NCBI RefSeq assembly: GCF_031679605.1
Contig: NZ_CP117522.1
Coordinates: forward strand, 1,054,001 to 1,118,000
DNA length: 64,000 nucleotides
Origin: Streptomyces luomodiensis
GTDB lineage: Bacteria > Actinomycetota > Actinomycetes > Streptomycetales > Streptomycetaceae
Reading direction: 5' to 3'
Both the position numbers and the translations under genes were made by a program. Shown piece after piece: positions 44,521 to 52,121 of the stretch (position 1 is its first letter; each line of letters begins with the position of its first letter). Below the pieces are notes generated by a model. The model saw nothing but the letters and a program-made list of their open reading frames with translations, made no database searches and had not been told where the DNA came from.

Positions 44521-45212
44521 CGCCGGCTCCCCGCGGCGGGGGCGACCGCGACCCGGACGAGGTCCACGGAACCGTCGGACGGCCGCCAGGCGCCCAGGAC
44601 CTGGGCGCTCTGCCCGATGGTGAGCCGGGACAGATCGGCGGTGGGCGAGGCGCCGCCGTACGAGGCACTGGTCCGCTCCGGCATGAGGTTGCCGACGATC
44701 TCGTGCTGCCCGTGGGCGAGATGCAGCCGGGCCTTCTCGATGCCGCGGATGGTGGCGTGCAGGTTGACGATGTTGACCCACACGGCGTCGGCGGCGAGGG
44801 TGCCGTCGGGCAGCGGGACGCCGCGGGCGTAGAGCCCGTCGCCGGTCTCGATGTCGGCCGCGGTGGTGGCCCGCGCCTTCCAGACGCTGGTGGCGCCCGT
44901 GACCCGCACCCGGAAGTGGTCGCCGTAGGAGCCCGCGACCCGCAGGACGTCGTGATCGATCCCGGTGATCCGCCCCTCGGCGAAGGCGCTCTCGGCCACC
45001 GCGGGGTCCAGCGGGCGGATGGGCGCGGCGAAGGCGGCGTCGGCGTCCACCGCGCCCAGGGCGGTCGCCCCGACGACTCCGGTGCCGAGGACTCCGGCGC
45101 CCAGAGCCCCCGTGCCGACGACTCCGGTGCCGATGACCGTGGCGCCGCGGAGGGCGGCGGCGGTGAGGAAACGACGGCGGTCCAGGGGGCCGCCGGTTCG
45201 GTACGCGCTCAT
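44517..45212 (-). CDS. Tat-exported DUF5666-like protein
   Basis: Protein of 231 aa with a twin-arginine signal (LDRRRFLTAAALRGA) and an unusually long Gly/Ala/Val hydrophobic stretch built of GTGVVGTGALGAGVLGTGVV-type repeats up to about residue 60. The mature beta-rich part has EGRITGIDHDVLRVAGSYGD, TTAADIETGDGLYARGVPLP and LTIGQSAQVLGAWRPSDGSV, like DUF5666 repeats. It has no Cys. It lies 13 bases after the Cys-rich gene and overlaps the MauE-like gene, so the three are probably one operon. Confidence 0.75.
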   Translation of the reverse strand: MSAYRTGGPLDRRRFLTAAALRGATVIGTGVVGTGALGAGVLGTGVVGATALGAVDADAAFAAPIRPLDPAVAESAFAEGRITGIDHDVLRVAGSYGDHFRVRVTGATSVWKARATTAADIETGDGLYARGVPLPDGTLAADAVWVNIVNLHATIRGIEKARLHLAHGQHEIVGNLMPERTSASYGGASPTADLSRLTIGQSAQVLGAWRPSDGSVDLVRVAVAPAAGSRR

Positions 45213-45225
45213 GGGCGGGCCCGCC

Positions 45226-45648
45226 TCATTCGAAGATGGAGACCGGCAGGGTGCCGGAGCTCAGGCTGCCGATGGCGGAGAAGGCCGCGGGGGTGAGGTC
45301 GATGACCCGGTTGGTGCGGCATACGTCGTCGCAGCAGGTGGACTCGGAGCAGAAGCTGCGCGTGCGCGGACCGCAGTCGCTGACGGTGACGCAGACGCTC
45401 GCGCCCGAGCAGTCGTGGCGCACCTTCATCACCGAACCGCAGCCACGCCGTGGTATGTCCTCGCCGCACAGATCCGGCCGGGTGATGTCCCAGCACGCCT
45501 TGGAGGCGTTGGGCCAGGCGGCCTGAAGCGCACTGGACCGGCAGGTGCCGCACGCCCCGCCGCCGGCCGCGGCGCACGGCCCCCAGGCGTTGCCACAACA
45601 GAACCAGGTGGCCTCGCCGTTCCAGAGTTTGGTCGATCCGCACGCCAT
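45226..45648 (-). CDS. 16-cysteine protein with double-psi barrel (expansin/RlpA)-like C-terminus, no signal peptide
   Basis: Protein of 140 aa from ATG 45648, eight bases after GGGAGG. It has sixteen Cys, including two CC pairs (WFCCGNAWGPC, STCCDDVC). The last 70 residues (SVCVTVSDCGP, then RVIDLTPAAFSAIGSLSSGT and LPVSIFE) follow the C-terminal half of barwin/expansin double-psi beta-barrels. There is no signal peptide although such a Cys content would suit an extracytoplasmic site. Downstream neighbours are a Tat protein and a MauE-like thiol-redox membrane protein. Co-export with the Tat partner is my inference. Cofactor-bearing relatives such as MauA are also Cys-rich but show no clear similarity. 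Confidence 0.7.
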   Translation of the reverse strand: MACGSTKLWNGEATWFCCGNAWGPCAAAGGGACGTCRSSALQAAWPNASKACWDITRPDLCGEDIPRRGCGSVMKVRHDCSGASVCVTVSDCGPRTRSFCSESTCCDDVCRTNRVIDLTPAAFSAIGSLSSGTLPVSIFE

Positions 45649-45745
45649 GCCGCAGTCCTCCCGGCTTCGGTCCGGCCCCCCGGAGCAGCACCATCATGCG
45701 TGGGGCCGGGAGCCACCGCCACGGGAGGGCGCCCGGTCGGAGTCC

Positions 45746-45916
45746 TCACCGCCGCTCGACGATCGTCATGCCGACGGCGGCCGGATCGGCGCCCGAGCGT
45801 TCCATCAGCGTGCGCAGGACGTGCGCGCCGAGGTCGGCGGGGTGGACGGCGGCGAGCCCGCCGTTCCGCCGCCCCACCGGCGTCCGCACCGCTTCGACGA
45901 TGTATGCCTCGGCCAT
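45746..45916 (-). pseudogene. Truncated thiolase (acetyl-CoA acyltransferase) N-terminus
   Basis: Only 56 codons, from ATG 45916 with GAGGAG five bases upstream. It reads MAEAYIVEAVRTPVGRRNGG then ADLGAHVLRTLMERSGADPA, the start of a degradative thiolase. It then switches to GMTIVERR and stops where the intact enzyme continues for about 330 residues, including the active-site Cys. It lies 24 bases downstream of a KstR2-like TetR gene, the usual neighbour of fatty-acid or sterol thiolases. A deletion has probably removed the rest. The 97 bases after it (45649-45745) contain no gene. Confidence 0.72.
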
Positions 45917-45940
45917 GGCAGCTCCTCGGGGTCCCTCAGG

Positions 45941-46732
45941 TCATGACGGTCCTGCGGTCGTGGTCTCGCGGGCGGTCGTGGTCGCGCCGAGGGCCGTGGT
46001 GGTGCTGACGGCCGTGGTCGCGCTGACGGTCGTGGTCGCGTCGCGCGGAGTGATGCCGTCCAGGACCATCGACAGGTACTGGCGGGCGATCTCCTCGGGG
46101 CTGTGCTGCCCGCCCGGCCGGTACCACGACGCGGCGACCCAGACGGTGTCGCGCAGAAAGCGGTACGCCAGCCGGATGTCGAGGTCGGCGCGGAAGACCC
46201 GCTCGGCCACTCCGCGCTCCAGAGCGCCCAGCCACGCCCGCTCGAACTTCCGCTGTGACTCGGTGAGATAGCCGAAGCGCGGCTGGGCGGACAGGTGCTT
46301 GGACTCCTTCTGGTAGATCGCGACGGCGGCGCGGTGCCGGTCGATCTCCCGGAAGGACTCGGTGACGAGCGCCTCGACGGTCTCCCGGGGGCCGAGCCCG
46401 GCGCCGAGCACCGCCTCGTATCCGGCCCAGAGCTCGTCGAGGAAGGTGGAGAGGATCTCGTCGACCATCGACTCCTTGGAGTCGAAGTGGTAGTAGAGGC
46501 TGCCCGCGAGCATCCCCGCCTCGTCCGCGATCCGGCGGACGGTGGTCGCGTTGTACCCGTGCGCGGCGAAGACCTCCGCCGCGGTCGAGAGCAGTTCGCG
46601 CCGTCGCTCGGGGGACGCGCTCACGGTCGGCTTCTTCCCGCCGTTCTTCCGAGTGTTGTTCTTCTGGCTGTTCTTCTCGTTGTTCTTCGCACTGTTCCCG
46701 GTGGAAGCGCGGTTCCTGGTGGAGTTCGGCAC
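45941..46732 (-). CDS. TetR-family regulator (KstR2-like) with Asn/Lys-rich head and Thr-rich tail
   Basis: Repressor of 263 aa from GTG 46732 (ATG 46840 would add 36 residues). The HTH is ELLSTAAEVFAAHGYNATTV, RRIADEAGMLAGSLYYHFDS. The ligand domain has EIDRHRAAVAIYQKESKHLS and VWVAASWYRPGGQHSPEEIA. The head is rich in Asn and Lys (NSAKNNEKNSQKNNTRKNGG). The tail is repetitive (TTTVSATTAVSTTTALGATT), encoded by about 18-bp repeats just before the stop. KstR2-like regulators bind acyl-CoA ligands; here the adjoining thiolase gene is broken. Confidence 0.88.
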   Translation of the reverse strand: MPNSTRNRASTGNSAKNNEKNSQKNNTRKNGGKKPTVSASPERRRELLSTAAEVFAAHGYNATTVRRIADEAGMLAGSLYYHFDSKESMVDEILSTFLDELWAGYEAVLGAGLGPRETVEALVTESFREIDRHRAAVAIYQKESKHLSAQPRFGYLTESQRKFERAWLGALERGVAERVFRADLDIRLAYRFLRDTVWVAASWYRPGGQHSPEEIARQYLSMVLDGITPRDATTTVSATTAVSTTTALGATTTARETTTAGPS

Positions 46733-46882
46733 CTTCTCATTCTCGCCCCATGGGCGCGGGGCCCGCGCGCCGCGCTCCGCCCGGGGTCCCCGGTGATCTG
46801 CCGTGTCCGCGTCCTCGCGCCCTGACCGGTTGTGATCCATGCTGTATCGACCGTAGTTGAGCGAACAGCGAGGTATGCGCGG

Positions 46883-47887
46883 ATGCACCGGCCCCGGCCC
46901 ACTCTGGAGAACGTGGCGCGGCGTGCGGGTGTCTCGCGCGCCACGGCCTCCCGTGTCGTCAACGGTTCCACCAAGGTCGGCGAGGACAGCCGTGAGGCGG
47001 TGCTGAACGCCATCCAGGAGTTGGGCTACGTCCCCAACCAGGCCGCCCGCAGCCTGGTCACCCAGCGCACCGACTCCTTCGCGCTGGTGCTCCCCGAGGA
47101 GCCGGGCCGGGTCTTCTCGGACGACCGGTTCTTCCCTGGTGTGGTGCGCGGGGTGAGCCAGGAGCTGGAGTCCGCCGACAAGCAGCTGGTGCTGATGATG
47201 GCCCGCTCCCCCGCCAGCCGTGACCGTATCGAGCGCTTCGCCCTGGCCCGCCATGTCGACGGGGTCATGGTCGCCTCGATGCACGGCGCCGATCCGCTGC
47301 CGGCCGCGCTGGCCCGGATGGGTATCCCGGTGGTCTGCAACGAGCGGGTGCTGGGTCCGGCCTCGCCGCCGTACGTGGGGGTGGACAACGCGGCGGGTGC
47401 GGCGCTGGCCGTGGAGCACCTGGTCCGCTCCGGGCGCACCCGTATCGCCACGGTCGCGGGCCCGCAGGACATGGTGGCCGGCATCGACCGGCTCGCGGGC
47501 TACCGGGCGGCGCTGGCCGGGGCGCGGCTGGAGGCGTGCGTGGCGGTCGGGGACTTCACCCAGGAGTCCGGGGCGGCCGCGATACGCGAACTGCTGGACC
47601 GCCGGCCGCGGCTGGACGGCGTGTTCGTGGCCTCCGACCTGATGGCGATCGGGGTCCTGCGGGCGCTGCGCCGAGCCGGCCGGCGGGTGCCGGACGACGT
47701 GGCGGTGGTCGGCTTCGACGACATCGAGCCCGCCCGCTACACGGAGCCCGCGCTCACCACCGTGCGCCAGCCGATCGGCGGCATCGGTCGCCGGCTGGCC
47801 CGCCAGCTGCTGCGCCTGGCCGCCGGAGAGACCATCGAACCGGCACTGGTGCTTCCCACGGAGCTAGTGGTGCGCGAGTCGGCGTAG
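46883..47887 (+). CDS. LacI-family transcriptional regulator
   Basis: Repressor of 334 aa from ATG 46883 with GAGG nine bases upstream. The HTH is TLENVARRAGVSRATASRVV and hinge YVPNQAARSLVTQ. The periplasmic-binding-like domain has FFPGVVRGVSQELESADKQL, VDGVMVASMHGADPLPAALA, YVGVDNAAGAALAVEHLVRS and DDVAVVGFDDIEPARYTEPA. It carries no adjacent transport or catabolic genes; the PaaX gene follows after a long repeat-bearing gap. It is divergent from the TetR gene across about 150 bases. Confidence 0.92.
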   Translation: MHRPRPTLENVARRAGVSRATASRVVNGSTKVGEDSREAVLNAIQELGYVPNQAARSLVTQRTDSFALVLPEEPGRVFSDDRFFPGVVRGVSQELESADKQLVLMMARSPASRDRIERFALARHVDGVMVASMHGADPLPAALARMGIPVVCNERVLGPASPPYVGVDNAAGAALAVEHLVRSGRTRIATVAGPQDMVAGIDRLAGYRAALAGARLEACVAVGDFTQESGAAAIRELLDRRPRLDGVFVASDLMAIGVLRALRRAGRRVPDDVAVVGFDDIEPARYTEPALTTVRQPIGGIGRRLARQLLRLAAGETIEPALVLPTELVVRESA

Positions 47888-47905
47888 CCAAGCCGCACCA
47901 CGGAA

Positions 47906-47953
47906 GCGCTGCCCGACGGGCCGCCTCCCGACGGGCCCGGCCCGGGGCAGCGC
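47906..47953 (+). terminator. Terminator hairpin after the LacI gene
   Basis: GCGCTGCCC (47906-47914) pairs with GGGCAGCGC (47945-47953), with further GC-rich pairing inside the 30-base loop. It starts 18 bases after the LacI stop. Confidence 0.65.
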
Positions 47954-48300
47954 CCCGGTACCCACTCCATCGCGCCACCCCGGCGTCCCAGGAGCGGCGC
48001 TCCGGCCCGTGAAGCGGCATCCGGGCTGAGGCGGCACCCCCGGCGGCCACCCGCATCCCCCGTAACGGCGGCGCCCCCGCACCGTGCGGCAACGCCCCGA
48101 CGTCCGCGACACGTCCTGGGCGAGGCCCGGCAACGCCCACACGGGACGCGCAGCCTCCCAGGCGAATCCCGGGTGATCTCGGGCGACGCCCGGCGACCCT
48201 CTTGGCCGCACTCGCGGACGCGCCGCCGCGCCCCCATGGCGGCACCCAGACGTCCGCAGGACAGCCGTCCAGGCCGAGGCAGCACCACCCGGCGGCGCAC
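47954..48300. other. Non-coding stretch before the 14-bp repeat array
   Basis: Open frames cross this stretch on both strands, but none has a supported start, codon pattern or protein motif. Several GGCGAATCCCGGGTGATC-like and CGGCAACGCCC segments hint at older decayed repeats. I see no gene in it. Confidence 0.5.
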
Positions 48301-48640
48301 CGGGCGGGAACCGCCGCGCGGGAGCCACCGCACGGGGACCGCCGCACGGGGGCCCCACGCGGGAGCCGCCGCGCGGGAGCCCCACGCGGGAACCCCCACG
48401 CAGGGACCGACCGCCACACGGGAGCCGCCGCGCGGGAGCCACCGCACGGAAACCACCACGCGAGAACCACCGCACGGGAACCACCGCACGGGAAACCCCC
48501 ACGCGGAAACCACCACACGGGAACCACCACGCGAGAACCACCACGCGGAAACTTCCACGCGAGAACCACCACGCGGAAACCGCCACACGGAAACCACCGC
48601 ACGGGAACCCCAACGCGGGAACCCCCACACGGGAGCCGCC
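48301..48640. repeat. Array of about 24 degenerate 14-bp repeats next to the PaaX stop codon
   Basis: The unit CGCACGGGAACCAC and variants repeat head to tail from 48301 to 48640, mostly at period 14 with a few units of 13, 15, 16 or 18. Exact pairs occur, for example at 48457 and 48556 (CACGCGAGAACCAC). The array ends eight bases from the stop codon of the reverse-strand PaaX gene (48648-48650). There are no unique spacers, so it is a minisatellite and not a CRISPR. It generates long open frames that are not genes. Confidence 0.88.
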
Positions 48641-48647
48641 GTTCCGG

Positions 48648-49391
48648 TCAGTCGCTCCCGGCGTACCGCGGCAGCAGCGCCCGGAACTCCCTCTCGAACG
48701 CGTCGTAGCGGCGCCGCAGCTCCCCGCCCGGCCAGTCCTCGGGCAGCAGCCGGGCGGGGAGGACGGAGTCGGCGAGGAGATGGCGCAGGGCCGCGGCCGC
48801 GACGGTGAACCGCTGGGCCGGCCCCTCCGCGTCGTCCAGTGCCGTCCCGAGCAGCCTGGCCTGGCGGGCCCAGCCGTCCAGGTCCCACAGCCGCGCGGCG
48901 AGCCCGGCCGGATCGGCCTCCGGCGCGCCGGTGAACCAGCGGCACTGCTCGGCGACGACGTCCGGGCGCGGGCGGATCAGATTGGCGGGGCGCATCCAGG
49001 TGCCCTCGCGCAGTTCGGCCAGGCGCAGGGTGGCCATGGCCTGGCGGAGGGCGGCGCGCTCGGCCGCCTGGCGCCGGTCGGAGGTGACGACCGCGATCTC
49101 CCAGCCGCCGTCCCAGCGCCGGGTGCGCGGGGCGCGGCTGTCGTCCTGCCGCGCCTGACGGGCCAGCAGCCGCTCGGTGAGCCGGTAGGTGCCGCCGTGC
49201 TGCTCCAGGTCACCGGCCGCCACCATGCGGGTGAGCGCGACCCGGATGGTGCCCTCGGCGGTGCCGAAGAGCGCGCCGACGCGCACCAGCGCGCGGGCGG
49301 GCAGCTGGGGCGGGTGATGGCCCAGCAGGGTGCTGAGCACGATGGAGCGCGCGGTCAGCGGCCGCAGGCTGGGCGTTCCGGTGTCGTCCAT
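48648..49391 (-). CDS. PaaX-family transcriptional regulator
   Basis: GntR-like winged-helix repressor of 247 aa. The N-terminal domain has LTARSIVLSTLLGHHPPQLP, RVGALFGTAEGTIRVALTRM and LEQHGGTYRLTERLLARQAR. The central and C-terminal parts have WEIAVVTSDRRQAAERAALR, GTWMRPANLIR and DWPGGELRRRYDAFEREFRA. PaaX regulators respond to phenylacetyl-CoA-type ligands. It is divergent from an AidB-like acyl-CoA dehydrogenase with a probable operator between, so it likely controls that gene. Confidence 0.92.
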   Translation of the reverse strand: MDDTGTPSLRPLTARSIVLSTLLGHHPPQLPARALVRVGALFGTAEGTIRVALTRMVAAGDLEQHGGTYRLTERLLARQARQDDSRAPRTRRWDGGWEIAVVTSDRRQAAERAALRQAMATLRLAELREGTWMRPANLIRPRPDVVAEQCRWFTGAPEADPAGLAARLWDLDGWARQARLLGTALDDAEGPAQRFTVAAAALRHLLADSVLPARLLPEDWPGGELRRRYDAFEREFRALLPRYAGSD

Positions 49392-49412
49392 GGTTACCGG
49401 AAACCCTATCCA

Positions 49413-49446
49413 TTACAGTTCTGAAGCGCGCATGATGGAAGTGTAA
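49413..49446. promoter_or_regulatory. Inverted-repeat operator candidate between PaaX and the acyl-CoA dehydrogenase
   Basis: TTACAGTTC (49413-49421) and GAAGTGTAA (49438-49446) are inverted at 8 of 9 positions with a 16-base spacer. They sit in the 121-base divergent region. The AT content is high for this genome. The likely binder is the adjacent PaaX protein. Confidence 0.55.
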
Positions 49447-49512
49447 GACGGATCGACCGGCCGGCCGCGGGAGACCGTGCGGGAGACCGCCGCGAACGAG
49501 GAGATGTCTGCC

Positions 49513-51159
49513 ATGAGCGCTACGCACGAGGTCCTCAACCAGGTCCCGCCGCTCGTCGGCTTCAGCACGGCGGACGATCCCGCCCTGATGGAGGCCCTGC
49601 GGCGGGACGGCGGCGGCTGGGCCGAGCGGGAGGTGCGGGAGCTGGGCGCGCGGGCCGGTTCCGCCGAGGTCCAGGAGTGGGCGCGGCTGGCCGAGGAGCA
49701 CCCCCCGGTGCTGCACACCCACGACCGTTACGGCCATCGCGTCGACGAGGTCGAGTACCACCCCGCCTACCACCAGCTGATGGGCGCCGCCGTGGCGAGC
49801 GGCCAGCACGCGGCCGCCTGGAGCGAGAGCCGCCCCGGCGCCCATCTGGTGCGCGCGGCCAAGTTCTACGCCTTCGCGCAGGCCGAGCCCGGCCATGGCT
49901 GCCCCATCTCCATGACGTACGCCGCGATCCCGGCGCTGCGCGCCGAACCGGAGCTCGCCGCCCGGTACGAACCGCTGCTGGCCGCCCGCGCCTACGACTT
50001 CGGGCTGCGGCCGCCGCTCGGCAAACAAGGTCTGATCGCGGGCATGTCGATGACGGAGAAGCAGGGCGGCTCGGACGTCCGCGCCAACACCACCCGGGCC
50101 GTGCCGACCGGGGACGGCGGCTATGTCCTCACCGGCCACAAGTGGTTCACCTCCGCGCCGATGAGCGACGTCTTCCTGACGCTGGCCCAGACGGAGGAGG
50201 GGCTGACCTGCTTCCTGGTGCCCCGGGTACTGCCGGACGGCAGCCGCAACCCGCTGCGGCTGATGCGGCTCAAGAACAAGCTGGGCAACCGCTCGAACGC
50301 CTCGGCCGAGATCGAGTACGAGTCCGCCGTGGCCTGGCGGGTCGGCGAACCGGGCCGCGGGGTGCGGACCATCGTGGAGATGGTCAACGTCACCCGGCTG
50401 GACTGTGTGATCGGCTCGGCCGCCGGTATGCGGGCCGGACTGCGGCAGGCGCTGCACCACGCCGAGCACCGCCGGGCGTTCGGCGCCGAGCTGGTCGACC
50501 AGCCGCTGATGCGCAACGTACTCGCCGATCTGGCGGTCGAGTCGGAGGCGGCCACGACGCTCGCGATGCGGCTCGCGGCCGCCCTGGACCGCGCGGAGGC
50601 GGGGGACGAGGGCGAGGCCGCGCTGCGCAGGCTGGGGCTCGCGGTGAGCAAGTACTGGGTGTGCAAGCGCGGTTCCGCCCACGCCGCCGAGGCCCTGGAG
50701 TGCCTGGGCGGGAACGGCTATGTGGAGGAATCCGGGATGCCGCGCCTGTACCGCGAGGCGCCCCTGCTGTCGATCTGGGAGGGCTCGGGGAACGTCGCGG
50801 CGCTCGACGTGCTGCGGGCGCTGGGCCGGGAGTCGGGCGCGCTGGAGGCGTTCCTGGCCGAGGTCGGCGCCGCCGCCGGGGCCGACGCCCGGCTGGACGC
50901 GGCCGTGGACCGGCTGCGCGGGCTGCTGCCCCAGCTCGCCGATCCGCAGCGGGCGCAGCTGCTGGCGCGCCGCCTTGCCGAGCAGATGACGCTGGTGCTT
51001 CAGGGCAGCCTGCTGGTGCGGTACAGCCACCCGGCGGTCGCCGACGCGTTCTGCGCCTCGCGGCTCGACGGCGACTGGGGGCACGCCTTCGGCACCCTGC
51101 CGCCGGGGACGGACACCGAGCCGATCCTGGAGCGGGCCCGCCCCAAGGCCGAGCGGTGA
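49513..51159 (+). CDS. AidB-like acyl-CoA dehydrogenase
   Basis: FAD flavoprotein of 548 aa in the AidB / isovaleryl-CoA dehydrogenase-like group. ATG 49513 lies nine bases after GAGGAG. It has the AidB-type N-terminal domain (NQVPPLVGFSTADDPALMEA), then GMSMTEKQGGSDVRANTTRA, YVLTGHKWFTSAPMSDVFLT, RLKNKLGNRSNASAEIEYES, RRAFGAELVDQPLMRNVLAD and ALECLGGNGYVEESGMPRLY followed by SIWEGSGNV. AidB in E. coli protects DNA from alkylation; most actinobacterial relatives act on CoA thioesters. The divergent PaaX gene favours a catabolic role. Confidence 0.92.
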   Translation: MSATHEVLNQVPPLVGFSTADDPALMEALRRDGGGWAEREVRELGARAGSAEVQEWARLAEEHPPVLHTHDRYGHRVDEVEYHPAYHQLMGAAVASGQHAAAWSESRPGAHLVRAAKFYAFAQAEPGHGCPISMTYAAIPALRAEPELAARYEPLLAARAYDFGLRPPLGKQGLIAGMSMTEKQGGSDVRANTTRAVPTGDGGYVLTGHKWFTSAPMSDVFLTLAQTEEGLTCFLVPRVLPDGSRNPLRLMRLKNKLGNRSNASAEIEYESAVAWRVGEPGRGVRTIVEMVNVTRLDCVIGSAAGMRAGLRQALHHAEHRRAFGAELVDQPLMRNVLADLAVESEAATTLAMRLAAALDRAEAGDEGEAALRRLGLAVSKYWVCKRGSAHAAEALECLGGNGYVEESGMPRLYREAPLLSIWEGSGNVAALDVLRALGRESGALEAFLAEVGAAAGADARLDAAVDRLRGLLPQLADPQRAQLLARRLAEQMTLVLQGSLLVRYSHPAVADAFCASRLDGDWGHAFGTLPPGTDTEPILERARPKAER

Positions 51160-51268
51160 CGCCGTGAGGTGAAGCCGTGGACCGGGCGGGGTGAAGCCCG
51201 TGAACCGGGGGACCTCCTGCGGAATCTCCGTCAGAAGGTCCCTAAACCTCGATGCGCAAAACTTCGCG

Positions 51269-51292
51269 GGATTCCCCCATTCGGGGGAATCC
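51269..51292. promoter_or_regulatory. Perfect 10-bp-stem hairpin upstream of the Pro-Thr repeat protein
   Basis: GGATTCCCCC (51269-51278) and GGGGGAATCC (51283-51292) form a perfect stem around ATTC. It lies 110 bases past the acyl-CoA dehydrogenase stop and 47 bases before GTG 51340. It may be the terminator of the first gene or a 5'-UTR/operator element of the second. The rest of the 51160-51339 gap shows nothing further. Confidence 0.6.
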
Positions 51293-51339
51293 TGGTGTTC
51301 GTACGGCTGGCAGGCGCCCGTTCGGCCGAACATCTCCTC

Positions 51340-52080
51340 GTGAAACGATGGCAGCGATTATGGCGTGCGGGGGTCCTGACCACTGCCCTTGTTCTCGCCT
51401 CGGCGGGGGCGACGGCCCTGGCCGAGGCGGACGGTGACGGCCCGGCGGCCGTGCCCGCCACCGCTGGACCGACGGCCGGTCCCCGGCCAGGGGCCAGGAC
51501 CGAGGTCCCGGGCGACGGACCGCGCACCTCGGTGAGGATCAGGGTCGGTCCGGGCCTGTGTGTCTGCGTCGCCGCCTCGGTGGGCCGGGCCCGGCTCATC
51601 GCCCGGTACGGCTGGTGCCCCCATCCGACGCCCACGCCGACCCCTACGCCCACGCCGACCCCCACTCCGACTCCGACGCCCACGCCGACTCCCACCCCCA
51701 CCCCGTCCGGCACGCCGAGCCCCACCCCCACCCCCACCTCGACTCCGACGTCCGCCCCGAGCCCCGCTCCCACACCCACCCGGACGCCCCGGCCCCCTGC
51801 GCGGCTCCCCACGCCGGGCCCCGCACCCGCGCCCGCGCTTCCGCTGCCGTCACCGCCCCTCCGCAGCACGCCTCCGGCATCGCCCTCCGAGCCGGTTCCC
51901 ACCCCGACCAGGACCCGTGCCGTCGAGATGCACGCGTATCAGAAACCCGCACGCGACAAGCCCGACAACGGGACCTCCGTGGTCACCTTCACCCTGCTGC
52001 TCACCGCGCCCGCGGTCCTCGCGGCCGCGGCGCTCCGCCCGCGTTCGCGCTCCGCCGCCCGCGGCGGGCGGCGCGGCTGA
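51340..52080 (+). CDS. Secreted, membrane-anchored protein with (Pro-Thr)n repeat stalk
   Basis: Surface protein of about 246 aa from GTG 51340. A signal peptide ([20 protein letters not shown]) is followed by a short domain with three Cys ([25 protein letters not shown]). A long PTPTPTPT stalk then changes to Pro/Ala/Ser-rich sequence, and a C-terminal TM helix ([19 protein letters not shown]) with an Arg-rich tail ends it. The stalk is like those crossing the cell wall. No LPxTG is seen, so it is a membrane anchor rather than a sortase substrate. Function unknown. It is 41 bases upstream of the DUF4239 gene. Confidence 0.72.
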   Translation: MKRWQRLWRAGVLTTALVLASAGATALAEADGDGPAAVPATAGPTAGPRPGARTEVPGDGPRTSVRIRVGPGLCVCVAASVGRARLIARYGWCPHPTPTPTPTPTPTPTPTPTPTPTPTPTPSGTPSPTPTPTSTPTSAPSPAPTPTRTPRPPARLPTPGPAPAPALPLPSPPLRSTPPASPSEPVPTPTRTRAVEMHAYQKPARDKPDNGTSVVTFTLLLTAPAVLAAAALRPRSRSAARGGRRG

Positions 52081-52121
52081 CGGCGCACCACCGAACCGCC
52101 GAACCGCTTGGGAGGCTGTCC

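Noticed and set aside
45226..45648. Methylamine dehydrogenase small subunit (MauA)
   Set aside because: High Cys content and a MauE neighbour suggested it, but the length, missing signal, Cys spacing and double-psi-barrel-like end do not fit, and no large subunit or maturation genes are present.
48301..48640. Possible CRISPR array
   Set aside because: The units are contiguous 14-mers without unique spacers, and no cas genes are present.
47737..48945. Long open frames with Trp/Phe/Gly-Gly repeats crossing the 14-bp array
   Set aside because: Frames on several phases and both strands stay open because of the repeat. None has a ribosome site, and they run into the PaaX gene on the same strand. 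I treat the array as non-coding.
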